The notes under the pieces: model-generated | The model's input: the letters and a program-made list of their open reading frames with translations, nothing else | Database searches by the model: none | Told to the model about the DNA's origin: nothing | In this document: piece by piece, positions 36,183-44,460 of the stretch | Position numbering within the stretch: the stretch's first letter is position 1 | How the letters are laid out: each line of letters opens with the position of its first letter | Source of the DNA: Martinezella lusitana | GTDB taxonomy: Bacteria > Pseudomonadota > Alphaproteobacteria > Rhizobiales > Rhizobiaceae | DNA length: 64,000 bases | Assembly (NCBI RefSeq): GCF_010668395.1 | Contig: NZ_WUEY01000029.1 | Location: 1-64,000, forward strand | Direction: 5' to 3' | Made by a program: the position numbers and the translations under genes

Positions 36183-36920
36183 TCAGCCCGCCTCCCCGGT
36201 CAATCGCAGCTGCGGGTTTTGCGCGTCGAGGGACGTGATGCGGACCAGGCTTTCCTGAAGCATCAGAAGGTGTTCGCGCATGGCTTCGGCCGCCTTCATG
36301 GGATTGCGCGCAGCAATCGCATCGATGATCGCCATATGCTGGGCGTAAGAGACGGGGCGCGTCTTGTTGATGCTGCGGGCCAATTCGCGAATGGTTTGCC
36401 ATGCTTCGTCCTGACGGACATGATTGATCACGTCGAAAATGGTCAGAAAGAACTGGTTGCCGGCGCTCTGCGCAATCAGCCGGTGCAGCGCGCCGTCCCA
36501 AAGTTCGCGGCTGTCGGCATCGTCGCTGGCGGTGATCTTCTTCGCCAGCTCATACATGCGGTCGATGTCGTCGGGCTTGGCGCGCATGGCGGCGAGCTGC
36601 GCCAGTTGCGGTTCGATACGCAGCCGGACCTCCATGACCTCCATCAGATCCGTATCGGCGACAAGGGTGCTGACATGCTGGCTCCACTCGTCCGGCCGCT
36701 GTCCGACATAGGTTCCGGAGCCCTGACGCCGCCAGACGCGGCCTTCCGCTTCCAGCACCTCCAGCGCGCGTCGGATCGCGCGTCGGCTGACGCCCAGCGT
36801 CTCCGAGAGGGCTCGTTCTGTCGGAAGCTTTCCGTCCGCCGGCAGATCGGCGGAGTTCAGAAGCCCCCGAAGCCTTTCCAGGGCATGAACCGAATTCTCC
36901 GGAAGGCTGCTGGTTGCCAT
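36183..36920 (-). CDS. GntR-family regulator (FadR/FCD subfamily)
   Basis: About 245 residues. The N-terminal GntR winged helix (HALERLRGLLNSADLPADGK, then LPTERALSETLGVSRRAIRR) is followed by an FCD ligand-binding helical domain, whose metal-ligand residues lie in DVMEVRLRIEP-like LMEVMEVRLRIEPQLAQLAA, ELWDGALHRLIAQSAGNQFF and ISYAQH-like VSYAQHMAIIDAI. ATG 36920 is chosen; an in-frame TTG at 36953 would translate through the palindrome at 36931-36951. Neither start has a strong ribosome binding site. The palindrome just ahead of the ATG suggests autoregulation, and co-orientation with the peptide ABC genes suggests control of them. Confidence 0.87.
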   Translation of the reverse strand: MATSSLPENSVHALERLRGLLNSADLPADGKLPTERALSETLGVSRRAIRRALEVLEAEGRVWRRQGSGTYVGQRPDEWSQHVSTLVADTDLMEVMEVRLRIEPQLAQLAAMRAKPDDIDRMYELAKKITASDDADSRELWDGALHRLIAQSAGNQFFLTIFDVINHVRQDEAWQTIRELARSINKTRPVSYAQHMAIIDAIAARNPMKAAEAMREHLLMLQESLVRITSLDAQNPQLRLTGEAG

Positions 36921-36930
36921 GGCGAGGGAT

Positions 36931-36951
36931 GAACCAATTTGGAATTGGTTC
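36931..36951. promoter_or_regulatory. GntR operator (GAACCAATT-tgg-AATTGGTTC)
   Basis: A perfect 9-bp inverted repeat with a 3-bp centre lies 10 bp upstream of the chosen regulator ATG. Its symmetry and length fit a FadR-type dimer site. Binding here would block transcription of the regulator and the peptide-uptake operon. Confidence 0.7.
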
Positions 36952-37111
36952 AATAGAAATTCAACTCAACTTCATCGTCAAGCTCTTTTTTGAGCAATTC
37001 GAGCAATGCACAATGTTTGTGCGTAATGCGAAAGGCGACCTGCGGAAACGGGTCGCCTGTGTAATATGACGGAACGATTATGTTCGGGCTTTTCGGTGCT
37101 TGCCGGGACGG

Positions 37112-38554
37112 TCAGCGACCGATAGCGCGCGCCGAAAGTGCCGTTATGGGCGTGAAATCGAAATCCTTGTCAAAGGGATAGGTCGGCTTCGTCTTGCGCA
37201 GACGCGGCAGCCGCTCGACGAACTGGTCGACGACACCGGGCGACAGCGCCATCAGGTTCGGATTGGCGATCGGCGCCAGTTCCGGCGAGAGGTAGCCGGA
37301 CTTGACGACGACGATCCGGGCCTTGCGTGGATCGAGCCCGAGACGGCTGAAATCGGCGATATTGTGATAGGGGCGGCGCTTGGCCGACAGCACCAGGTCG
37401 ATACCGCCGATCGAAACCACGGCCTGCGCATCGCTCGGTTCGGTGACATCGAGCAGATACTTGACGGTAAAATTGCCCTTGACCGGCTGGCTTCCTTTCG
37501 TGTCGAGCGATGCGCCGACGGAGAGATCGAGTGTGGCGCCGACGCCTGCCGCATAGCAGGCTTCCGTCGCAGCCCTGTCGGCGATACCGGCGAAGATGAC
37601 GCCTGCGGCGCCCTTGGCAATCAGTTCCGCCAGCACATCGGCGCGGTCGCCGACGCCGCCACCCGTCGGGTTGTCGCCGGATTCGGCCAGCACCACGGGC
37701 GCGGTCTCGCTCGCAATTGCTCTTGCGACGCATTCCCCGATCGAGCCGGTCTCGCAGCCGAAAACGAAATCCTTGCGCACATCCCAATAAGCTCGTGCCA
37801 GACGCTTTGCCTCACGCTCGAGCACGGCGCGATCCGTGCCGGTCATGATGGCGGCTGCCGTGGTGCGGGGCTCGTCGGCCCAGACGTAACCGACCATGAG
37901 CGACGCATCCCAGACGCCGTCGATGGCATCCATTCCAGGTAGCATATCGTAGAGGCTCTTGGCCGGCTCGTCGACGGTGCTGGTGCGCTCGCCCGGCAGG
38001 ACCACCGGGATCGGCGCCCAGAGCAGGATCGGTTTCACGCCGGTCTTCAGGCTTTCCGTCAGCATCCTGACGGCGCGGCGCATGGTCTCCTCGACGTCGA
38101 TATGCGGCGCGGTGCGATAGGTGGAGTACATGTCGAGCGCATCGATGATGCGTTGGGTGACGTTGCCGTGCAGGTCGTAGCTGGCCGAGACCATGCAGTT
38201 TTCGCCGACCATGGCGCGCGCAGCGCTGATCCAGTCGCCTTCGGCGTCCTCCATGCCTTCGACATACATCGCGCCGTGCATGGCGAGATAGAGCCCGTCC
38301 AGCGGCAGCAACGGCTTCAGACGCTCCAGGAATTCAGCCTTGAAGGCCTCATATGTATGGCGGGCGACCGGGCCGCCGGCGATGGCTCTGGCATGAATGG
38401 TCGGCAGGAACTCACCATCGTAATCCCCGAGGAAGGCGAAGTAGGGTGCGGCGGTCAAATCCGCGCCGCGCAAGACACGAAAGTCCTTCTCTTCATTCAG
38501 GACGGGATTATAGGTGCTGCATTCGATGTGAATGCCTCCGACTGCGATGCGCAT
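37112..38554 (-). CDS. M81-family metallopeptidase (MlrC-like)
   Basis: The 480-residue protein matches the MlrC/M81 family, named after the microcystin-degrading MlrC, which removes small linear peptides. It has the MlrC N-domain start MRIAVGGIHIECSTYNP (His and Glu metal ligands), AMHGAMYVEGMEDAEGDW, YDLHGNVTQRIID with its conserved Asp-His, and SGDNPTGGGVGDRADVL near residue 293 before the C-terminal domain. It starts behind TTGAGGTTCCC and is cytoplasmic. It lies upstream of the GntR gene on the same strand, separated by 191 bp, and joins gamma-glutamyltransferase in a plausible peptide-breakdown set. An inverted repeat at 38574-38593 lies just upstream. Confidence 0.9.
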   Translation of the reverse strand: MRIAVGGIHIECSTYNPVLNEEKDFRVLRGADLTAAPYFAFLGDYDGEFLPTIHARAIAGGPVARHTYEAFKAEFLERLKPLLPLDGLYLAMHGAMYVEGMEDAEGDWISAARAMVGENCMVSASYDLHGNVTQRIIDALDMYSTYRTAPHIDVEETMRRAVRMLTESLKTGVKPILLWAPIPVVLPGERTSTVDEPAKSLYDMLPGMDAIDGVWDASLMVGYVWADEPRTTAAAIMTGTDRAVLEREAKRLARAYWDVRKDFVFGCETGSIGECVARAIASETAPVVLAESGDNPTGGGVGDRADVLAELIAKGAAGVIFAGIADRAATEACYAAGVGATLDLSVGASLDTKGSQPVKGNFTVKYLLDVTEPSDAQAVVSIGGIDLVLSAKRRPYHNIADFSRLGLDPRKARIVVVKSGYLSPELAPIANPNLMALSPGVVDQFVERLPRLRKTKPTYPFDKDFDFTPITALSARAIGR

Positions 38555-38573
38555 GGGAACCTCAATAGGGAAT

Positions 38574-38593
38574 CATACTGATCTCTCAGTATG
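38574..38593. promoter_or_regulatory. Inverted repeat upstream of the M81 peptidase gene
   Basis: catactga-tctc-tcagtatg is a perfect 8-bp inverted repeat, 19 bp before the ATG at 38554. It could be an operator or a leader hairpin. It differs from the GntR palindrome at 36931, so another regulator or a structural role is possible. Confidence 0.45.
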
Positions 38594-38947
38594 TTGATTT
38601 TAAATCATAATTTCTATTTTTTCAATTTTAGTATCGCAGTTCGATACCGTGGGTCGTCGTTTATAGTTGTAAAGCGCGGTTTGCGGCCTCGGGAATTCCT
38701 TTCGCACCCTTAGATGATCACGAAGGCCGGAGCGACGACGGCGGTATCGAGAAAGCCTCAGATATGAGATCTGCTGCACCCTTTGCGAGAATATCCAACG
38801 GAAGCCCTTGAGTCACCAATTCCCTCTAAAGTCAAGATATCGTGCCTTATAGCAGGAACGGTCGACCATGTAAGGTCAGTATTTTATTGCGCAAACCGCC
38901 CAAAGCTCGTCTCGCGTATGCCTGGGATGGCAGCCGCGCTTAGCGGC
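38594..38947. other. A+T-rich non-coding stretch
   Basis: About 350 bp with no supportable gene. The part near 38600-38640 is very A+T-rich (runs of T and A) and probably carries the promoter of the peptidase gene. The remainder marks a drop in G+C towards the accessory region. No repeat or hairpin of note was found. Confidence 0.45.
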
Positions 38948-40312
38948 TTACGGGAGTGTGATCTTGTATATTTCTGCCATGACGCTTGGCATGTCTGAAA
39001 CACCGCCGATCCACAAATCTATCGAATCATCATATTCGTGCTCATATGGAAGGAAGGCTACTCCGGCGGCAAAGTCCTCCTCTCGATAGTAGGCAAGCGC
39101 GCGTTTCACCTCATCCAGAACCCTTTGCTCGATGATCTCCTCGGGCTGCTGCTTCTCGGGATTTCCGGCTGAATCATATTCTCGCACATCGTTGGCACTT
39201 GATCCTGAAATCAAAAGAATATCAGCTTTGCGGCCTGCAAGGGTGCGGCGTAGCATTGTAGTCGTTGCTTTCATTCGACATTCAAAGATGGAATCCAGTA
39301 ATTTTCTATCACTCTCAATGTACTTTTGACCAACGAGCGGCGGGCCGTCTTGAAAAAATGACAACTTGGCCCTGATTTGGCTCATCTTCTGTCCTGCAAA
39401 CTGCGCGCATCCCGTATTCGGGAAATTTGAGGCAAACCAGGACAGAGAGTTTTCATAAGTGGCGTCTAGCAATACGGTGCCGAGATACAAATCGTAGCCG
39501 ACGACATCGTATCCCTCCGGAATGCCGCCCTCAATGTACATATTCCCCGCAAGGTCGTAGGTTGTTAGCCTTACGCGACTGAAATGTGTCACCCACTGCT
39601 TGAAAGCCGACGGATCTACGGTGGGATCGGTCTCCAAACCGCGCAGCACAGCGTTGCCGTGCTCATACCACCAGTCCCATTTCTTCGCGTATTCGCCGGA
39701 TTCCTTGTCCATCTCGTATGCATAACGCCGGTCGAACATTCCGCCGGAAAAGATGACACCGAGCTTCACAGACTGGAGTCCACGCTTATCTAGTTCTTGG
39801 CGGGCGACAGCGCCGGCGCGTTCCATCTCTGATTTCGCTAAGCCATTTAGATAGGGTTCATCCGCGAGATATATCGTTCCGGCATTCTCGGAATATTTGG
39901 CGAGTAGGTCAAAGTACGGCGATAGGCGCTTCCGAATAGTAGCGTCGTCGGGGAACTGCTTCAGTTTCGGTGCCGGTAAAATTGGGTCAAAATGTTTGGT
40001 GTGCTTGGAACCGGTGCGATCCTGGTATTGCATCGAGATCGCATTAGACGGTTTGCGATCGGTCGCTATTCCGGTAAAATTGAAAGATACTTTAAAGGAC
40101 GTTCCCGTGGCGGTCTTCAAGCTGGATTCTACTTGATTTGGATCTGCCGCGTTAACTATCGCGAAATCTACACGCCGAACTAGTTCGGGAGGTGTTCCGC
40201 GCGGGGTGAAGAAGCCCACGATGTGCACATCTGGTGATTGATCACTCCTGTCGCAGCCCACGCAAAACAAGGCAGAAATGCTCACCAATAGCGCGATGAT
40301 TCTCATTCTCAT
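38948..40312 (-). CDS. Hypothetical exported (possible lipo-) protein, 454 residues
   Basis: The product starts MRMRIIALLVSISALFCVGC, a short basic end and hydrophobic core with Cys20 that looks like a lipoprotein signal, though the residue at -3 (Cys) is not the usual Leu/Val/Ile. The mature part has VHIVGFFTPRGTPPELVRRV, a central TIYLADEPYLNGLAKSEMER, WDWWYEHGNAVLRGLE and late YYREEDFAAGVAFLPYEHEY. Alternating strand and helix pattern with acidic residues at strand ends recalls a TIM-barrel glycoside-hydrolase-like fold, but no family was recognised. AGGAcgca precedes the first ATG. Base composition is clearly lower in G+C than its neighbours, a sign of transfer. It has no operon partner. 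Confidence 0.7.
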   Translation of the reverse strand: MRMRIIALLVSISALFCVGCDRSDQSPDVHIVGFFTPRGTPPELVRRVDFAIVNAADPNQVESSLKTATGTSFKVSFNFTGIATDRKPSNAISMQYQDRTGSKHTKHFDPILPAPKLKQFPDDATIRKRLSPYFDLLAKYSENAGTIYLADEPYLNGLAKSEMERAGAVARQELDKRGLQSVKLGVIFSGGMFDRRYAYEMDKESGEYAKKWDWWYEHGNAVLRGLETDPTVDPSAFKQWVTHFSRVRLTTYDLAGNMYIEGGIPEGYDVVGYDLYLGTVLLDATYENSLSWFASNFPNTGCAQFAGQKMSQIRAKLSFFQDGPPLVGQKYIESDRKLLDSIFECRMKATTTMLRRTLAGRKADILLISGSSANDVREYDSAGNPEKQQPEEIIEQRVLDEVKRALAYYREEDFAAGVAFLPYEHEYDDSIDLWIGGVSDMPSVMAEIYKITLP

Positions 40313-40482
40313 TGCGTCCTAAAGTAGTTGCTATGCTCCCTCACACCACAGTCAGATCAACAAGTCTAGGGTGTGCGTCTTAAAGTAACAACCACATTGT
40401 GGAAAACAACAAGGCTATCGTTTGATGACCTCGTCAATCAGAAGGCCGATTTCACCGTCGATATTCGCGTCGCCTAAGGGGT

Positions 40483-40953
40483 TTATGACGTCATTTGGCG
40501 ACTGGTGTCGTCGTAATTTTGCTGGGAGATGACGTGTCCTTCAATTCCATTGCCGACAACGAATTTTCTGCCGGCAAAAGGCGTTGAGAAAGTGACATAG
40601 AGTCAGGTCCCGACTTTGTTCATCACCGGTGCGACGTTGATTTGATCGCGGTCAAGGACGCGTATGGCCGTGATGAACCCGACTGCTATAGGTCTAGCAA
40701 TTTCGCTGTCGGCATAAACCCAAGAGAAATTGGGGTAGTAGGCTGACGTCATATACATGTTGCCACCCTCCGAAGTACGATAGTGCGTGTCCCCGGCTTC
40801 AATATCGACATAACTTCCAGACGATACAGAACCGCTGCCAAGTTCACCGAAACCGTTGCCATTGATGGAAATGGCAACCTCATGAGCTGAGACCGGCGTT
40901 GTTGACTTGAATGCCTCCGCGCGAATTTGACGGAATGCCAGTATCGGTACAGT
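40483..40953 (-). pseudogene. Remnant of an unknown protein gene with an in-frame stop
   Basis: On the minus strand a coherent protein-like frame (AHEVAISINGNGFGELGSGS, then YVDIEAGDTHYRTSEGGNMY and MTSAYYPNFSWVYADSEIAR) runs from 40953 to a TGA at 40603-40605. The same frame continues sensibly (VTFSTPFAGRKFVVGNGIEG) to a TAA at 40483-40485. No ATG or good ribosome binding site precedes it, and a stop lies just upstream at 40954-40956. The strand-rich, Gly/Ser-rich text looks like a surface or structural domain, but no family was recognised. It is taken as a decayed gene of the accessory region. Confidence 0.5.
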
Positions 40954-41477
40954 TTACCCGGATCATGAATGAGTAGCGGTCTCCGACCAGCCGATTTTTA
41001 AGCCGTTGACATCAGCAATGCTGGAGAAGGGCGAAGGGCGGGTTCTCCCTTCCGGCGACCTAAACCTGCGGGACCGTCCTCGACCCCAAATCGGTCATTC
41101 CATCGAGGTCCAGCCGAGTATGCTATTAAAAATTCGAGGCAACGGCCTTTTTGTGACCACGGGGTCGTGGGTTCTGATCCCTTCAAGACCTAACGGATCA
41201 TTGTATATCGCGTTCAGTCACGATGGATCATGATGGTGCGCGCTACGGTGCACACGTCTCTTGCGTCTTTTCCGATTTGATCGAAAGTCCAGCCCTGGCT
41301 TAGCCTTTACTATCTCGTTAACCGCCTCTTCGGCTCAATATGTTTTCTTGAGGTCGTGATCTAAATCCTACCGCTCGTACCAATACCGATGTAAATCAAT
41401 ATCTATCAATGTCTTGGCGCGGATAGGCGAATACGAAATAATCCATTGGCTCGGCGATAGCGTAAGTTGATCTTGCC
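40954..41477. other. Non-coding stretch beside the P-type ATPase gene
   Basis: About 520 bp in which no gene is supported. It contains one of two tRNA-like direct repeats (41162-41192). The rest is A+T-rich with scattered stops in all frames. No terminator hairpin was found directly after the ATPase stop at 41478. Confidence 0.45.
41162..41192 (+). repeat. Left copy of a tRNA-like direct repeat
   Basis: gggtcgtgggttctgatccc followed by ttcaagaccta matches 47988-48019 (gggtcgcaggttcgataccc, then tttcaagaccta) with a few mismatches and one length difference. GGTCG-GGTTC resembles the T-arm of a tRNA, but the stem is not complete. It lies at one edge of the SPFH/P-type ATPase operon. Confidence 0.4.
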
Positions 41478-43421
41478 CTATGCCGTCAATGGTTCGTCAT
41501 ATCGCATCAGCCGCCCGGCGTTCGCCAGCACCAGCAGGGTGCTGAAATTATGAAGGAGGGCGGCGACAACGGCTCCCGCCGCTCCAAGAAAACCGAAACC
41601 CGCCAATACGACGATGGCCACGGTCCAGCCGAGGCCGATGATGATGTTGGTTTTCAATGTCCGGCGGCAAAGCCTGCTGAGGCGGATGCATGTGCCGAGT
41701 CGCCGCAGATCGCTGCTGATCAGGATGATGTCCGAGGAGGCGAGCGCGATATCGGCGCCGCCCGCGCCCATGGCAATCCCGACGGCCCCTGCCTTGAGGG
41801 CGAGCGAGTCGTTGATCCCGTCGCCGACGACCAGAGGTTTGAAGCCGCTTTTCGTTTCGCTCAGCACGCGTTTCAGCTTGTCTGCGGGCAGGGCCTCGGC
41901 CGCGACATCGGGTATGCCGATCTCCCGCGCCAGGGCTTGCGCGACCGATTGACGGTCGCCGGTGAGCAGAAGCTGACGGTTGAGCCCGAGCGTCCGCAGC
42001 TCCGTCATCGCAACCGCCGCCTCCGGCTTGACCGTGTCCGACAGGAGCAGCCAGGCGACAAACTCCTCGCCGATGGAAAGCCCTGCGAGCGGACCGTCAT
42101 GCGAGGGAACCGGGGGAGCGACGACCGACAGGCGTTCGAACAGTTCGGGGCGCCCAAGGGCCACTTCGCCCGTTGCCGCACTGGCAACGACACCCAGTCC
42201 TTGCAGTTCCCTGACGTTTGCCAGCGGATGATAAGCGTCATGGGCGACGAGCGAAGCCAGCGCCCGGCTGACCGGATGGCTGCTGGCAGCGCCCAGGGAG
42301 GCCGCCAGGGCCAGAACGATTTCCCGGTCCGTATAGCCCGTCAGCCTGATTTCCTGCAGCCGAAGCCGGCCGAAGGTGAGGGTGCCGGTCTTGTCGATGA
42401 CCAGGGAGCTCAAATCAGCCAGTTCCTCGAGAAATGCCGAGCTGCGGATGAGAATGCCGTGGCGCGCGGCGACCGCGATACCGGCAATCGCCGTTGCCGG
42501 TGCGGACAGTACCAGGGCGCAGGGGCAGGCCGCGACCAGGATCGCAAGCATGATCTGGTCATTGTAGGTGAGGAACCAGGCGATGGCCGCGATCGTCAGC
42601 ACGAAGCCCAGATATTGTTGGGCGTAGCGCTCCAGCAGCCGGGTGATCGGTGGCTTCGAGTTTTCCGCACGCTGCATCAGCGCGATGACTTTTCCAAGCG
42701 TCGAATCCTCGCCGGTTCGGGTCACCTCGATCTCGAGACGGCCGTCCAGATTGATCGCGCCACCGAAGACCTCCATGCCGGCGGTAACTTCGAGAGGCAC
42801 GGATTCGCCAGTGATCGGCGCGGTGTCGAGGCTTGCTTGTCCCTGCCTGACACGACCATCGGCGGGAATACAGTCTCCAGCTCTCACCTCCACCAGATCG
42901 CCTGGCTCCAGCGTGACATTGTCGACTTCATGGATCTCGCCATCCGGCGTGATCAGCCGTGCGTGGCTACGGGTCAGACGCGCCAGCGCCTCCATCGCTT
43001 CTTTCGATCCGATGACGCTACGCTCCTCCAGCACATGGCCGAAAATCATGATGATCGGGAGGAGGGCGGCGGTCAGCAGATCGCCCGTCGCCCAGGCGGC
43101 TAACATCGCCAGGGCGATCAACTGATCGGTGATGCCATGCAGGCTTGGATGGCGCAGGCTATGCCAACCGGAGCGAATGACCGGAATGGCAACGATCAGC
43201 GAGGCCGCCGCCAGCAGAAGCTGGCTCACACCCTCTTCGTCCGGCGCAAGCCAGCGCCAGGCAATGCCGAGCGCGAGCAGGCTCAAGGCGATCATGGCGA
43301 GGGTCAGCTGAACGGCCGCCGCCTGCTTTTCGTTGGCCGTCAGCAGGCCAGCACTGAGTAGATGGCCATGATGATGCGCGTGGCCCTGGGAGCCGTGGGA
43401 ATGATCGGTTGCGACGCTCAT
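41478..43421 (-). CDS. Heavy-metal-type (P1B) P-type ATPase with His-rich N terminus
   Basis: The 647-residue cation pump has the actuator motif TAPITGES, the CPC metal-site motif at residues 299-301 (AACPCALVLSAPATAIAG), the phosphorylation motif DKTGTLT with Asp343, the SSHPVSRAL histidine-proline motif and GDGINDS near 532. The N terminus has a histidine-rich tail (DHSHGSQGHAHHHGH) in place of an HMA domain. CPC plus a His-rich tail suggests zinc, cadmium, cobalt or copper export, with the metal undetermined. Its ATG overlaps the stop of the preceding SPFH gene by 4 bp, so it is the last gene of a four-gene operon. It is the only P-type ATPase in the window. Confidence 0.92.
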   Translation of the reverse strand: MSVATDHSHGSQGHAHHHGHLLSAGLLTANEKQAAAVQLTLAMIALSLLALGIAWRWLAPDEEGVSQLLLAAASLIVAIPVIRSGWHSLRHPSLHGITDQLIALAMLAAWATGDLLTAALLPIIMIFGHVLEERSVIGSKEAMEALARLTRSHARLITPDGEIHEVDNVTLEPGDLVEVRAGDCIPADGRVRQGQASLDTAPITGESVPLEVTAGMEVFGGAINLDGRLEIEVTRTGEDSTLGKVIALMQRAENSKPPITRLLERYAQQYLGFVLTIAAIAWFLTYNDQIMLAILVAACPCALVLSAPATAIAGIAVAARHGILIRSSAFLEELADLSSLVIDKTGTLTFGRLRLQEIRLTGYTDREIVLALAASLGAASSHPVSRALASLVAHDAYHPLANVRELQGLGVVASAATGEVALGRPELFERLSVVAPPVPSHDGPLAGLSIGEEFVAWLLLSDTVKPEAAVAMTELRTLGLNRQLLLTGDRQSVAQALAREIGIPDVAAEALPADKLKRVLSETKSGFKPLVVGDGINDSLALKAGAVGIAMGAGGADIALASSDIILISSDLRRLGTCIRLSRLCRRTLKTNIIIGLGWTVAIVVLAGFGFLGAAGAVVAALLHNFSTLLVLANAGRLMRYDEPLTA

Positions 43422-44458
43422 TTGTCGGTTCCCTGCAGGATGAGGCGTGCATCGTCCCTGGGGTCGACCGTGACCACCGAGCCTGCTTGCGACAGGATTT
43501 TGGCAACGCGATCGCGATAGAGGCGCCAGAGAAGGCCGGGGTCGTTATCGGGACCTTGTGCGCTTGCAAAGCCGGTGACGGTGGCCGTGTCGGCGCGCGC
43601 CTTTGCCAGACGTTCGCTGGATTGAGCTTCCGCCACCTGCACGATCCGGTCGGCTTCCTGATCGGCAGCTTGCTTGTCCTTCTCCGCATCGTTTTGTGCT
43701 GACGCAATCGCCTGCTCTGCCTGCTGGCTTGCCGTCAGCACTCCGTCGAAAGCGCTAACGGCTGCTGTCGGAAGTGCGGATTGAACGTCGGCACGGTCGA
43801 TCTCGACCCCGAGACCCATGCCCTTCGATTTCAACGAGATCAGGCTGGTGTTGATGCTGTTTACCAGGTCGGCCCGCAATCGCTCGCGGCGCTCGGCGAC
43901 ATCGCTGTCGGCGGAAACCAGTTCCGGGCGGGCGACCAGAATGCTGTCCAGGTCTCGCGAGGCGCAGATCACAACAGCGTTGCGGGTGACGAGGCGGTCG
44001 AGCGCCGGCAGAACATGGTCCTCTTGCAGGGCATAGGCGAGGGGATCGGTCACCCTGTAGAAGACACGGATGTCGAGTTGAACGACACTCGCGTCGGCGG
44101 TCAGCAGATATCCCGATCCCGCCAGTGTGTCGCTCTCCGTTGCCGCGTTGACCTCACCGCTCTGAGCCGCTGGAGAGCGAAGCAATCCATCGATCCGGCG
44201 TTCCAGAACCGTCGCGGCGGCGGGCAGAAGCAGGACCTTTTCGAAAGGCGCGGGTAGGGCCCACAGCAGGCCGGACTCCTGCACTCGGTTCAAGGCTCCC
44301 AGACGAAAGACGACGGCCCGATTTTGCGGTGCGATCTCCCTGATATTCGATGCTGCCCAGCCCACGGCCGCAAACACCATGATCCCAGACAGCAGCATGG
44401 ACACCAGACGAACAGCCTGATGCTGCGCTGTCGAATTCCTATCCCCGACCGCACCCAT
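43418..44458 (-). CDS. SPFH/Band 7 protein (HflK-like)
   Basis: The 346-residue protein has one N-terminal membrane helix (about residues 17-36, LVSMLLSGIMVFAAVGWAA) and then an SPFH domain, IREIAPQNRAVVFRLGALNR and SGYLLTADASVVQLDIRVFY, the latter close to the HflK segment (MLTGDENIVDVEFAVQYRV-like). The Ala/Glu/Gln-rich coiled-coil region QQAEQAIASAQNDAEKDKQA follows near residue 243. In HflK/HflC the SPFH part faces the periplasm and regulates the FtsH protease. Here it is encoded between another SPFH gene (2-bp gap) and the P-type ATPase (4-bp overlap), so it more likely builds a membrane microdomain or cage around the pump. This is inference. Confidence 0.88.
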   Translation of the reverse strand: MGAVGDRNSTAQHQAVRLVSMLLSGIMVFAAVGWAASNIREIAPQNRAVVFRLGALNRVQESGLLWALPAPFEKVLLLPAAATVLERRIDGLLRSPAAQSGEVNAATESDTLAGSGYLLTADASVVQLDIRVFYRVTDPLAYALQEDHVLPALDRLVTRNAVVICASRDLDSILVARPELVSADSDVAERRERLRADLVNSINTSLISLKSKGMGLGVEIDRADVQSALPTAAVSAFDGVLTASQQAEQAIASAQNDAEKDKQAADQEADRIVQVAEAQSSERLAKARADTATVTGFASAQGPDNDPGLLWRLYRDRVAKILSQAGSVVTVDPRDDARLILQGTDK

Positions 44459-44460
44459 CT

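Noticed and set aside
41550..43103. Long plus-strand frame opposite the P-type ATPase
   Set aside because: It is a shadow of the ATPase, whose catalytic motifs are all present; the antisense product has no family features.
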